NCBI GenBank assembly: GCA_947589555.1
Contig: CANQAZ010000002.1
Span: forward strand, 1-54,944
Direction: 5' to 3'
DNA: 54,944 nucleotides
Source: an uncultured Clostridia bacterium
GTDB taxonomy: Bacteria; Bacillota; Clostridia; Christensenellales; Borkfalkiaceae
Shown in pieces: positions 1 to 10,100 of this stretch (the first letter of the stretch is position 1; every line of letters begins with the position of its first letter). A model generated the notes under the pieces. The model worked only from the letters and a program-made list of their open reading frames with translations, ran no database searches and had not been told where the DNA came from. Both the position numbers and the translations under genes were made by a program.

Positions 1-23
1 GGGACGGGAGAGACGCGCGCGGA

Positions 24-329
24 ATGGGGGAGGGGGAAGGCGCATACAATAAGTACGGTATGAGGCTGTTTCGCGAGATCGCAAATTTGCTCGCCGAAGA
101 GGAGATCTCTCCCTTCCGCGTCCAATATACCGTCATCGACGGCAGAGGCGGGTTCTTCCAGAACGTCCGCCGCCTCGAAGCCTTTTCGGAGGAGGAGATC
201 GTACTCGCCGGCAGACGGGGCAAACTGCGCGTCACCGGCAGCGGCCTCACCCTCGGCAAGTGCTCGGCGGGCGATGTTGCCGTGCGCGGAAATATCCGCA
301 GGGTGGAGCGTGAGGACGAACAGCGTTAG
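24..329 (+). CDS. yqfC: YabP/YqfC family sporulation protein
   Basis: 101-aa ORF with YqfC-like pattern (VQYTVIDGRGGFFQNVRRLEAFSEEEIVL...G..L), directly upstream of yqfD-phoH. Confidence 0.8.
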   Translation: MGEGEGAYNKYGMRLFREIANLLAEEEISPFRVQYTVIDGRGGFFQNVRRLEAFSEEEIVLAGRRGKLRVTGSGLTLGKCSAGDVAVRGNIRRVEREDEQR

Positions 330-1121
330 TTGCGAAGCGGGGGCCGAGGCGGAAGAAAAGACGGGCAGGTGCGAGGCGAAAGGGCCCGAGACGGAAGAGA
401 AACGGAGCGGATGCGAGGCAGGGGCCCGAAAGCGGAAGATAGGCGGGCAAGTGCGAGGCGAAGAGGGCCGAGGCGGAAGAAAAGACGGGAGCGGGTACGA
501 AGCGGCGGGCCGAGACGGAAGATAGGCGGAGCGGGTACGAAGCAGGGGCCCGAGGCGGAAAATAGGCGGAGCGGATACGAAGCGAAAGGGGCCGAGGCGG
601 AAGAGAAACGGAGCGGATACGAAGCGAAAGGGACCGAGGCGGAAAATAGGCGGAGCGGGTGCGAAGCGAAAAGGGCCGAGACGGAAGAGAAACAGAGCGG
701 ATGCAAGGAGAAAGGGCCCGAGGCGGAAGATAGGCGGAGCGGATGCAAAGCGAAGAGGGCCCGAGGCGGGAGAGAAGCGGAGCGGGTGCAAGGCGAAAAG
801 GGCCCGAGACGGGAGAGAAGCGGAGCGGGTACGAAGCGGGGGCCCGAGGCGGAAGAAAAGACGGGCGGGTGCGAAGCGAAGAGGGCCGAGACGGAAGATA
901 GGCGGAGCGGGTGCGAAGCGGAGGGGCCGAAAGTGGAAGAGAAACGAGCGGGTGCAAGGCGAAAAGGGCCCGAGACGGAAGAAAAGACGGGCAGGTGCGA
1001 GGCGAAAGGGCCCGAAAGCGGAAGATAGGCGGGCAAGTGCGAGGCGAAGAGGGACCGAGGCGGGAGAGAAACGGAGCGGGTGCAAGGCGAAGAGGGCCGA
1101 GACGGAAGATAGGCAGAGCGG
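330..1121. repeat. Degenerate minisatellite, ~42-bp unit, roughly 18-19 copies
   Basis: Unit approx. cgaggcggaagataggcggagcgggtgcgaagcgaaagggcc. Translation shows a 14-aa period (GPEAENRRSGYEAK/GAEAEEKRSGYEAK/GTEAENRRSGCEAK). Confidence 0.9.
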
Positions 1122-1250
1122 GAGCGGAGGATGGGAAGGATCGAATTTGAGGTGGTAGGATTGGGAGCGGAGGATGGGAAGGATCGAATTTGAGGCGGTA
1201 GGATTGGGAGCGGAGGATGGGTAGGATCGAATTCGAGGCGGAGGGCTTGG
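1122..1250 (+). repeat. Three tandem 43-bp copies; the third contains the yqfD start codon
   Basis: gagcggaggatgggaaggatcgaatttgaggtggtaggattgg starts at 1122, 1165 and 1208 (exact 43-bp spacing). Confidence 0.92.
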
Positions 1251-2074
1251 GGGTAGAGCGGGCCGTGGATAAACTGCGGGCGGCGGGTATCCCCGTCCTT
1301 TGGGCCGTCAAAATCCGAAAAAACGGGGTGCGCATCGCCGTCGGCGGAAAACACCGCAAAAAAGTTTTTGCAATTTTGCGCGGTACGTGCTATAATGTAA
1401 CAAAAGTACGCGCGCGCGGCCTCGAACGCCTCCTCGCGGCGGGCGCGAAAGTCGCCGGGCTCTTTTTCGGCGCCGCCCTCTCCCTCGCCCTCGTGATGGC
1501 GGCGGGCGGACGCGTTTTGCGCATCGATGTGGTGGGCAGCGGCGCATACTACGAGGCGGAAGTGCGCGAAATTTTATCGCGCGGCGGCGTGGAACTCTTT
1601 TCCGCCCCGCCCGACGATCCCTCCGCCCTCTCCGCCCGGATCTTGGCCCTGCCCCGCGTCAGTTTTTGCACCCTCGAAAAGAGGGGAGGGGTGCTCACCG
1701 TGGAGGTGGAGGTGGCGGGGGAACCCGTTCCCCTTCAAAAGGGCGCCCTCGTGTGCCCCGCGGACGGCCTCCTCGAAGAACTCGTCGTTGTGCGGGGGAC
1801 CCCCCTCCTTTCCGTGGGGGACGAGGTGAAGGCGGGGGATGTGCTCGTGGCCGACTATGCCCTCTACGGGCAGGAGCAACGGGAAGCGGAAGTCATTGCG
1901 CGGGCGACGGTGCGTTACTCCGTCCGCGCGGAGTACGGATTGAGCGAGGAGGGCGCCCTGTTCCGCGCCTTTCTCGACTACGGAGAACTGACGGAAATAC
2001 ATACGGAGCAAACGGAGAAGGGCTGGCTCGTCATGGGAGTGGCGCATGCGGCCGTCTCCCTCAACTTCGGTTAG
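1217..2074 (+). CDS. yqfD: Sporulation protein YqfD
   Basis: 285 aa; YqfD-like with N-terminal region and TM segment followed by RIDVVGSGAYYEAEVREIL; position between yqfC and phoH. Confidence 0.85.
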   Translation: MGRIEFEAEGLGVERAVDKLRAAGIPVLWAVKIRKNGVRIAVGGKHRKKVFAILRGTCYNVTKVRARGLERLLAAGAKVAGLFFGAALSLALVMAAGGRVLRIDVVGSGAYYEAEVREILSRGGVELFSAPPDDPSALSARILALPRVSFCTLEKRGGVLTVEVEVAGEPVPLQKGALVCPADGLLEELVVVRGTPLLSVGDEVKAGDVLVADYALYGQEQREAEVIARATVRYSVRAEYGLSEEGALFRAFLDYGELTEIHTEQTEKGWLVMGVAHAAVSLNFG

Positions 2075-2083
2075 GAGGAAAGG

Positions 2084-3070
2084 GTGGCAAAAACTGCCGC
2101 GGCGGACGCGGGGACCCTGGACAGGCTCGGCAGGGTGCTCGGCGTGTTTGACGAAAATCTGAATACCATTGCGCGCGAACTCGGACTTGCGGCGCGCGTC
2201 GAGGGCACGAAGATCGTGTTCGAGGGCGAAAACGCCGATACGGGCGCGGCCGTTGTGGAGAGCCTCCTTTCCACCGCCGAGGCGGGAGAGGAGATCGACA
2301 AGAGCCGCCTTTTGTACTGCATCGAACTCGCAAGGGAGGGCCGCGCTTCGGACATCGGCGAAGTGATGAAGGGAGTGGTGGCCGTCTCTTCGCGCGGAAA
2401 ACCCGTCAAATGCAAGACGGTGGGGCAGAAAAATTACGTGGAGGCCATCGGCAAAAACACCATTACCTTCGGCGTGGGGCCCGCCGGCACGGGCAAGACC
2501 TACCTCGCCGTCTGCCGCGCCGTGGCCGCCTATAAGGGCAAGGAGGTGGAAAAGATCATCCTCACCCGCCCCGCCGTGGAGGCGGGCGAAAAACTCGGCT
2601 TCCTCCCCGGCGATCTGCAAACCAAAGTGGACCCCTATCTGCGCCCCCTCTACGACGCCTTGCAGGAGATGTTCGGCCTCGAAACCTACCAGAAACTCAT
2701 GGAAAAGGGGGCCATCGAGGTGGCGCCCCTCGCCTACATGAGGGGGAGGACCCTCTCCGACGCCTTCGTCATTTTGGATGAGGCCCAGAACGCGACGCGG
2801 GAGCAGATGAAGATGTTTTTGACCCGCCTCGGAGACGGCAGTAAGATGGTGGTGACGGGGGACCTCACCCAGACCGATTTGCCCGAGGGAAAAACGAGCG
2901 GCCTCAAACAGGCCGTGGAACTTTTGAAAGGGGTGGAGGATATCGCCGTGTGCACCCTCACCGAAAAGGACGTCGTGCGCCATCCCCTCGTCATGAAGAT
3001 CGTGCGCGCCTACGAACGGGACGAGGCGAAACGCGAGGAAAACAAGAGAAAAAAGGGAGAGAAAAAATGA
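2084..3070 (+). CDS. phoH: PhoH family protein
   Basis: Walker A GPAGTGKTYLA, ILTRPAVEAGEKLGFLPGD, VILDEAQNAT; GTG start after AGGAGGAAAG. Confidence 0.95.
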   Translation: MAKTAAADAGTLDRLGRVLGVFDENLNTIARELGLAARVEGTKIVFEGENADTGAAVVESLLSTAEAGEEIDKSRLLYCIELAREGRASDIGEVMKGVVAVSSRGKPVKCKTVGQKNYVEAIGKNTITFGVGPAGTGKTYLAVCRAVAAYKGKEVEKIILTRPAVEAGEKLGFLPGDLQTKVDPYLRPLYDALQEMFGLETYQKLMEKGAIEVAPLAYMRGRTLSDAFVILDEAQNATREQMKMFLTRLGDGSKMVVTGDLTQTDLPEGKTSGLKQAVELLKGVEDIAVCTLTEKDVVRHPLVMKIVRAYERDEAKREENKRKKGEKK

Positions 3071-4587
3071 AAGAGAAGGCCATTCGCTCGGAGGGAAAAA
3101 AGCGGAGGTACGTGGGCAGTGCGGCGGGATTTGCCGCGGGCTACCTCGTCCTCCTCATCGCCGTGTTCCTCATCATCGTCTGCAACGACCCCCACGGCTG
3201 GATCCCCTTCGTCAAGGAGCACTACGCCAACCTCATCTTCATTGCGGTAAGCGTCTTTTTCCTCGTCGCCATCGTCTATTGCTACTATTTCTTCGAGGAC
3301 AGGCAGGTGCTGCTCAAAGTGAGCAACACCGTGCTCGTTTTTACCCTGTTCCTCTTTTCCGCCGTTTTGTGCTATGTGTTCGGGAGATTCGTTTCGGTGT
3401 ACGCGCGGCCCTTTGCCCTGTTCGCCCTCCTCGGCACCTTCCTTTTGAACCGCAAAAACGCCATCTTCCTCAACTTCATCTTCTCCATGTTCCTCTTCAT
3501 CATCGACATGTACACGAACATGTACGCGGGATTGAGCGCGGGCACGGGGGGAAGCGCCGAACTCACGGCCGACGTGTTTGCGACCCTCATGATCGGGTTT
3601 GCGAGCGGCACCCTCGCCGTGTTCCTCTCCGAGCGCATCAAAAACCGCATCGGCCTGTTGGCGACGGGCGTCGTCATCGCCCTGCCTACCTGCCTCGTCG
3701 TGCTCCTATTGAAACTGCCCGCACTGGCGGGGGCGGGGTGGGCAAGTTACCTCGAACCCCTCGGCTGGCGCGCCCTCGGGAGCATCGTCTCCTCCGTGCT
3801 CGCCCTTGCCGCCATGCCCCTCTTCGAGGTGATGTTCAACCGCCTCACCTCCTTCCGTTTGCGCGAATTGACGAGTTCCAACGCGCCCCTGCTCGATAAA
3901 TTGAAACGGGAGGCCCCCGGGACCTTCAACCATTCCCTCATCGTGGCTCAACTTGCCGAGAGTTGCGCCCTCGCCGTGGGCGAAAACGCCGAACTCGCGA
4001 GGGCGGCGGCCTACTACCACGACGTGGGCAAACTCAAACAGCCCGATTGCTTCACCGAAAACCAGTCGGGCTACAACGTGCACGACGAACTCACCCCCGA
4101 ACTTTCGGCCGACATCATCCGCTCCCACGCCACCGAGGGGTACGACCTCCTTGCAAAGGCGCACCTGCCCCGCATCATCGCCGACGTCGCCCGCGAACAC
4201 CACGGCACCTTGCCCATCAAATATTTCTACGACAAGGCGACCCGCCTTTCGGGCGAAGAGGCCGATATCCGCGATTTCTCCTACTACGGGCCCACGCCGC
4301 GCAGTAAAATTTCGGCCATCATCATGATCGCCGACGCCGCCGAGGCCGCGACCCGCGCCATGAAGAGCCGCGCCCCCGCCGACGTGGAACGCACCGTGCG
4401 CGCCATCATCGAAGAGCGCATGGACCTCGGGCAATTCGCCGACTGCGACGTGACCATGAAGGAACTTACCACCATCAAAGAGACCCTTGTGGACGCCCTC
4501 TCCGGGGTGCACCACCACAGGGTGGAATATCCCGCCATCCGCTTCAACCGCGACAAGAAGGCGGTGGAAAAGAAGGATAAAGAATGA
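3067..4587 (+). CDS. HD-domain membrane phosphodiesterase (PgpH/YqfF-like), short form
   Basis: ATGA overlap with phoH; multiple TM segments then FNHSLIVAQLAE...AAYYHDVGKLKQPDCFTENQ HD domain; 506 aa from ATG 3067. Confidence 0.88.
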   Translation: MKEKAIRSEGKKRRYVGSAAGFAAGYLVLLIAVFLIIVCNDPHGWIPFVKEHYANLIFIAVSVFFLVAIVYCYYFFEDRQVLLKVSNTVLVFTLFLFSAVLCYVFGRFVSVYARPFALFALLGTFLLNRKNAIFLNFIFSMFLFIIDMYTNMYAGLSAGTGGSAELTADVFATLMIGFASGTLAVFLSERIKNRIGLLATGVVIALPTCLVVLLLKLPALAGAGWASYLEPLGWRALGSIVSSVLALAAMPLFEVMFNRLTSFRLRELTSSNAPLLDKLKREAPGTFNHSLIVAQLAESCALAVGENAELARAAAYYHDVGKLKQPDCFTENQSGYNVHDELTPELSADIIRSHATEGYDLLAKAHLPRIIADVAREHHGTLPIKYFYDKATRLSGEEADIRDFSYYGPTPRSKISAIIMIADAAEAATRAMKSRAPADVERTVRAIIEERMDLGQFADCDVTMKELTTIKETLVDALSGVHHHRVEYPAIRFNRDKKAVEKKDKE

Positions 4588-5096
4588 GGAAACTGACCCT
4601 CGATTGCAATGCGGCCTTTCCCCTGCGGGGCGCCCTCGAAAGGGCGCTGGCGGGCGCCGCCGACGCAGATGCCCCCCTCGTCGTCGAACTGCTCTTCGTC
4701 TCCGAAGAGGAGATCCGCGCCCTCAACGCGGAGAAGAGGGGGGTGGACGCCGTGACTGACGTGCTCTCCTTCCCCGCCGACGGCTACCGCGAGGGGGAGC
4801 CCATCCGCGCCGCCGAACACCCCGACTGCGCCGAGCCCGTGACGGGCATGCGCGGGGGGGAACGGGTGCAGAAGGGGGTGCGCCTCTATTTGGGGAGCAT
4901 CGTGATCTGCACCAAGCGGGCGGAGGAACAGGCGGCGGAGTACGGACATTCCCGCGAGCGGGAGATCTGCTACCTCGCCGTGCACGGGTTTTTGCACTGC
5001 CTCGGCTATGACCACGGGACGGAAGAAGAAAAAAAGCGCATGCGCGCACGCGAGGAGGAGATCATGCAAACGCTCGGCCTCGGGAGGGAAGAATGA
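4584..5096 (+). CDS. ybeY: rRNA maturation RNase YbeY
   Basis: HGFLHCLGYDH zinc motif; LNAEKRGVDAVTDVLSFP; ATGA overlap with upstream gene. Confidence 0.95.
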   Translation: MRKLTLDCNAAFPLRGALERALAGAADADAPLVVELLFVSEEEIRALNAEKRGVDAVTDVLSFPADGYREGEPIRAAEHPDCAEPVTGMRGGERVQKGVRLYLGSIVICTKRAEEQAAEYGHSREREICYLAVHGFLHCLGYDHGTEEEKKRMRAREEEIMQTLGLGREE

Positions 5097-5980
5097 GAAG
5101 CGGAACGGTTGCCGTCATCGGAAAGGCGAATGCGGGGAAATCCACCCTCGTCAATGTGCTCGTCGGCGAAAAGGTGGCCATCGTCTCCCCCAAGCCGCAG
5201 ACCACGCGGGACAGGATCATGGGGGTGCTCACGCGGGAGGACGGGCAGATCGTATTCGAGGATACGCCCGGTATCTACCGTAGCCGCAACGCCCTGACGG
5301 GGCTCATGATGAAGACGACGGAGCGCACCGCCAAAGACGTGGACGCCATCCTCTTTGTGCACGACGGGCACGCCGGCCTGCACGAGGACGACATCTCCCT
5401 CATGAAAAAATATCTCGCCCTCGGCGTGCCCATGATCATCGCCTACACCAAGACGGACATCATGCCGAAGGAGAAGATCCCCGCCGACGTGAAGGCCCTC
5501 TACGAAGGGGGGGTGGAGGCAGACGTGTTCCCCGTTTCGGCGCGCAAGGGCAAAAACCTCAAACCCCTTGCCGACGCCCTCCTCGCCCTCCTGCCCGAAG
5601 GGGAGCCCCTCATGCCCGAAAACGTCGTCTCCGACCGCAGCGAGCGCTTTATGGTGGGGGAACTCATGCGGGAAAAGATCTTGCTCAAATACGAGGAGGA
5701 GATCCCGCACGGCGTCGCCGTACTTGTAAACACCTTCGAAAAACAGGAAAACGGGACCTACCGCATCGCCCTCGACGTCGTCTGCGAAAAGAAAAACCAC
5801 AAGGCCATCCTCATCGGCAAGGGAGGGCGCGCCCTCAAAGAGACCGCCTCCTTCGCCCGCAAGGATATGGAAAAACTCCTCGGCGCAAAGGTCTTTCTCA
5901 CCGTGTACGTGCGGGTGAAAGAGGACTGGCGGGACCGCGAAGGGCTCATGCGCGATTTCGGCTACCGCGACGGCGAATAA
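5093..5980 (+). CDS. era: GTPase Era
   Basis: GKANAGKSTLVN, QTTRDRIMG, EDTPGIYR, YTKTD, C-terminal KH region (ILIGKGGRALKE). Confidence 0.97.
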   Translation: MRSGTVAVIGKANAGKSTLVNVLVGEKVAIVSPKPQTTRDRIMGVLTREDGQIVFEDTPGIYRSRNALTGLMMKTTERTAKDVDAILFVHDGHAGLHEDDISLMKKYLALGVPMIIAYTKTDIMPKEKIPADVKALYEGGVEADVFPVSARKGKNLKPLADALLALLPEGEPLMPENVVSDRSERFMVGELMREKILLKYEEEIPHGVAVLVNTFEKQENGTYRIALDVVCEKKNHKAILIGKGGRALKETASFARKDMEKLLGAKVFLTVYVRVKEDWRDREGLMRDFGYRDGE

Positions 5981-6019
5981 CCGCACCCCGTCCTCCGCAT
6001 ACTGTGGGCGGAGGGGAAG

Positions 6020-6133
6020 ATGGACAAGGAACACAAACCGGCCCGCGAAATTGCGTGGCAACTCTTCGAAGAGACGGGCAATTTCAGTTATTACATGCTG
6101 TACCAACGGCTCAAAGACAAAGATGGAAAGTAA
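6020..6133 (+). CDS. yqzL: YqzL-like small protein (37 aa)
   Basis: MDKEHKPAREIAWQLFEETGNFSYYMLYQRLKDKDGK*, GAGGGG SD, between era and recO as in Bacillus; absent from the ORF track because it is short. Confidence 0.75.
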   Translation: MDKEHKPAREIAWQLFEETGNFSYYMLYQRLKDKDGK

Positions 6134-6830
6134 GACGGACGCCCTCGTCCTGCGGACGGCGGACTACGGCGAAAACGACAAAATGCTCACCCTGCTGACG
6201 GCAGACCGCGGAAAAATTTCGGCCTGCGCCAAAGGGGTGCGGAAGGCGGGGGCGAAACTCGTTTTTGCCGCCCAGCCTTTTTGTTTTGCCGAATACGTGC
6301 TCGCCGTAAAGGGAGGGCGCAACACCGTCGTCTCCGCCAGTCTCTACGATGGATTTTATCCCCTGCGCGAGGACGTGACCCGCTTCTACGCGGGCGCCGC
6401 CGTGCTCGAAGTGTGCGATAAACTCGCCCCCGAGGGGGAGGAGAACGGCGGACTGCTCGTTTCGGCCGTGCGCGCCCTCGAAGAACTCACGGGCGGGGAG
6501 GAGAAGGGGGTGCTCGTCAAATTCATGCTCGGCGCCCTCGCGGGGGCGGGCTACCGCGTGCGGGCGGAGAGGTGCCCCGTCTGCGGAAATTACCCCGCGG
6601 GCCGCATGCGCTTCGATTTTGCGGCGGGAGCCTTCACCTGCGCGGACTGCTCGGACGGCGCGCCCGCCTCCGAGGCGACCTACCGCGCCCTGCGCGCCGC
6701 CGAAGAGGGGAAAGAGGGGGAGGACGACGGAAATTTGCGCGCCCTGCGCCTCCTCAAAGCCTATTTCGTCCAAAAAACGGAGCGCGAACTCAACGCGCTC
6801 AATACCTTTTTCACCCTCTTGCCCGAATAG
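6123..6830 (+). CDS. recO: DNA repair protein RecO
   Basis: MESKTDALVLRTADYGENDKMLTLLTADRGKISACAKGVRK; CPVCG...CADC zinc motif; start overlaps end of yqzL. Confidence 0.92.
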   Translation: MESKTDALVLRTADYGENDKMLTLLTADRGKISACAKGVRKAGAKLVFAAQPFCFAEYVLAVKGGRNTVVSASLYDGFYPLREDVTRFYAGAAVLEVCDKLAPEGEENGGLLVSAVRALEELTGGEEKGVLVKFMLGALAGAGYRVRAERCPVCGNYPAGRMRFDFAAGAFTCADCSDGAPASEATYRALRAAEEGKEGEDDGNLRALRLLKAYFVQKTERELNALNTFFTLLPE

Positions 6831-6849
6831 ACAAAAAAAGGACTTGCGG

Positions 6850-6870
6850 CCGCCCGACGGGGCGGTTTTT
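6850..6870 (+). terminator. Intrinsic terminator after recO
   Basis: CCGCCC GACG GGGCGG TTTTT. Confidence 0.75.
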
Positions 6871-7046
6871 CTATACATTATTATATATACGGAGGCGGAA
6901 AAGCCCGAAAAGAGGAATAACGGCGGCAAAACCGCACAAGTTAAGGGGGGAAAGCCATCCGTTCTGGCTCCCCGCCGCGTGCGGGAGGGGCAGGGGGCGG
7001 AAAATGAAAATTGCTTTCACATCCTAAAAAATTTTTCCAAAATATG

Positions 7047-7075
7047 TTGACAGAGCGAAGGAATTGTTGTAAAAT
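7047..7075 (+). promoter_or_regulatory. Sigma-A-type promoter for the 2132-aa lipoprotein gene
   Basis: TTGACA (7047-7052), 17-bp spacer, TAAAAT (7070-7075). Confidence 0.75.
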
Positions 7076-7137
7076 CAAAATGCTATCCGTATAACTGTCA
7101 CTATGCGGAGGCGAAAAACTTTATAGGGGGAAAAGAC

Positions 7138-10100
7138 ATGAGGAAACTCAAGGCTCTGCTGGTTCTGTTGTTTGCGGCCTGCCTGTCGCTCACGCTGTTT
7201 GCTTGCGGCGGCGGCGATGACGATAATCCCGACGAACAACCCACGTCCGACATCAACAGAATCACGGCAACGAAGTCCATTGAGCTTACCGATGCGCAGG
7301 AGGAGGCCGATTTTCAGACGGCGCTCGCCAACTACACGCTGACGGTTCGCAACGGACTGAACGAAAATACCACCATTCACGGGTCGGATTGCGAAGTGGT
7401 GTCCAGCAACATCGTGTACCACGTTGTGGACGACTACTCCGTTACGTTGAAGCCGAAGGATAACAACGGCGGCAACATGACGACCACCGTGAAGGTGACC
7501 GTTGACCACGCTTGGGGCGCGGCCGATGCAAACGGAAAGGAAGTGTGCTCCTACGATAAGGCCACCCGCATCTCCAAAGATGAGGACGTCGCCATCCACT
7601 ACGGCACCTTCCACACCGGCACCGCCAACACCGAATTGGCTACCCTCGCCAAGGCGGCGCTCAGCGAAGAAGAGGCGGCAAACCTCGGTCTGCACGCCGA
7701 AAATACCCCGACGGCCGTTTTCAACGATGCGGCCGGTGTCAACGCGGGCAAAACTTCGAGCGGGCGCATCAAACCCTTCGGGCTTGACCACTCCGCCGGG
7801 AAAAACGTGCTCACCCTTACGGCGGGCAACCTCGAACCCGGCATGTCCATCACCATCGAAGGGTACGCCAAATCGGATATCGTAAGCGCTTGGGGCCTGG
7901 CGGAGCAATTCTGGAACGCTCCCTCCTACGGCATTGCCGATCCCTACGCTACGACGAGCACCTACGCCAACAAGGGCAACTACGTGGGCGGCAACTCCGT
8001 CATCGTCCGTTCCGAAGGCTGGGTACTTTACGACGGGATCGGCGATGAGCCCAACCGTCTCCTTGCCGGCCTTCCCGCCTTCGTGGAAGGGGCCAGAGCG
8101 ACGTACAGCGGCAAGAACGACGGCTCCAACTACGGCTCTCACCCCGATGACAACGGCGAAAAGTGGCCCGAAGGCTTCAATCCCAACAGCCGTCCCGGCT
8201 TTACGGACGCCGCATGGAAGGATTGGTGGGTGTATTCCGAAGGCACGGGCCTCAAATCGGGCGATTCGTACAGCAGTTACACGCCTGTAAAGGTCACGTG
8301 GACCTACCGCACCTACAAATCGGGCTCCGAAAACATCGGCATCATCATCATTGATTCCACCTATAATAATTCCTCGTCCCTCCGCTCCTACATCAAGGTA
8401 CCGGAAACGGCGCGCGGGTATTATGAAACCATCATCCACGGCGATTATTCCAGCCTTCTCATCACAAAGACCTCCGTCGTGGAGACCGAGACCTTCACCG
8501 GTATGCGGGTCAACGGTACCAAGCAGAACGCCGTGACGACCTACCTCGCGGGCGAAGCGTTCGACGCCGGCGACGTGGTGGATGTGGAGATCACCTCCGA
8601 ACAGAACACCGCATGGCATACCTTTACGATCGGTAACGATATGCTGTATTACTATGTCCCCGGGACGGACGGAGAGAACACCCTTGCGGCGGCACAGGCG
8701 GACGACGCCCTCGAAACGCCCGCCGGCAGTTGGGTCTCCCTCGAAGGGCAAGAACTGACGACCGATATGAAGGTATTCAAGGTCATGTTCGAGCGGTCGG
8801 ATAAGTTGTTCACCGCCTACCTGCCCGAAAATGCCATCAAGGTCGTCCAGAACAACGTCGCCGAGGCCTTCTCGGATGATTACGACGCCAACCTCCTCAA
8901 CCGCGATCCCAACGCGGCCTATACCCGCACACTCGGCGGCGAAGGGTCGGGCATCTACGTCAACCTCGCCCTCGAACGCGCGCTCTTCCGCGGCATCCCG
9001 CAGGAGGCCGTTGCCACGTTCAGCGGCATGACGAATGCCGATGACTACCGCTACGCCGTCCTTCGCCTTGTCGGCATCGAGGATGCGTTTAATGTTTCCA
9101 CGGCAAACGGCTCCGATACGGACCACAATTACTATTGGGCCGTCAAGAAGGCCACAGGCGCCCCGTCGCCCATGCTCGGCGGAAGCGCCACCAACGACGT
9201 TCTCCTTGCCATCGCGGTCAAAGCGGGCGTCATCGAAAACGGCACCCCGATCGTCATTACGGGTTTGCAGGATACGCCCATCCACATCGTGTACGGCAAG
9301 TCGAGCATCGGCTTCACCCTCAAATCCACGGTCACGGGCAATAAGCCCATCCTCGATAAGGGCGGCTCGGTCACCCTCACCTACACGGGTGCGGAGATCG
9401 ACCAACTCAACGTCTACGCGGGCTCCACGACGGGCAACGTATTCAAGAGCGAACTCGACGATCCCGAACACAACCCGTTGCCGTTCGCAATCGGCCGCAC
9501 GGGCGTTTCGGTCACCGCTTACAACTACGAATCGTCCACGATGACGATGACGGTCACCCTGTCCATGCCTCAATTCGGCTTTGCTTCGTGGACGGAGATG
9601 CCCCGCGTCGAAGCCGTCGTCAGCAGAACGGTACAGGCGGTCGACTATATCGAATACAAATTCGATATCGAAGGCAACGCGGGTGGCCAGTACACCCAGC
9701 CCATCGAAGACGAGATCTACTTCTATGCGGCGGAGGGCAAACTGTACTTTGTCGCCACGCAGGAAAATGACGGCTTCCTTCTCACCATGAACAACGGCGA
9801 CCGCACCGCGGCGAAGAGTTTCGATCTCTCCTACGAAGCCGCCGGCGAGCCCACGGGTTATGAAGACTTGCGGCTCGTGTTCTCTGATCCTACCATCAGC
9901 ACGGACGCCTTCTCCATCCGGTTGCGCTGGTTTACAAAGGCCTCCGGTCCCTATGCCGCCCTCGTCACCGTTGTGGTGGACATTGCGGAAGCCACGGGCT
10001 TCACGGGCGACTTCGGCTTCGAGGTCAACTCCGCCGCAAATCCCACCCACTACTGGTGGTACACCGCGGCGACGAATACCATCGCGGCCAAGACCGTCGA

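Noticed and set aside
330-1028. 232-aa plus-strand ORF of 14-aa repeats (GPEAENRRSGYEAK...)
   Set aside because: No convincing SD, low complexity, several overlapping frames equally open; treated as non-coding minisatellite unless translation is shown
247-1359. 370-aa and 342-aa minus-strand ORFs (SLPPRPLSLRIRS-type repeats) over the minisatellite
   Set aside because: Frames stay open because the 42-bp unit is a multiple of 3 and lacks stops. Low-complexity Arg/Ser/Pro composition and no SD or promoter recognised
1574-2983. 469-aa minus ORF over yqfD/phoH
   Set aside because: Shadow ORF opposite well-recognised genes; His/Gly/Glu-rich composition typical of the antisense of GC-rich genes
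6890-7030. Riboswitch upstream of the giant lipoprotein gene
   Set aside because: It precedes the predicted promoter and follows the recO terminator; no known aptamer consensus recognised
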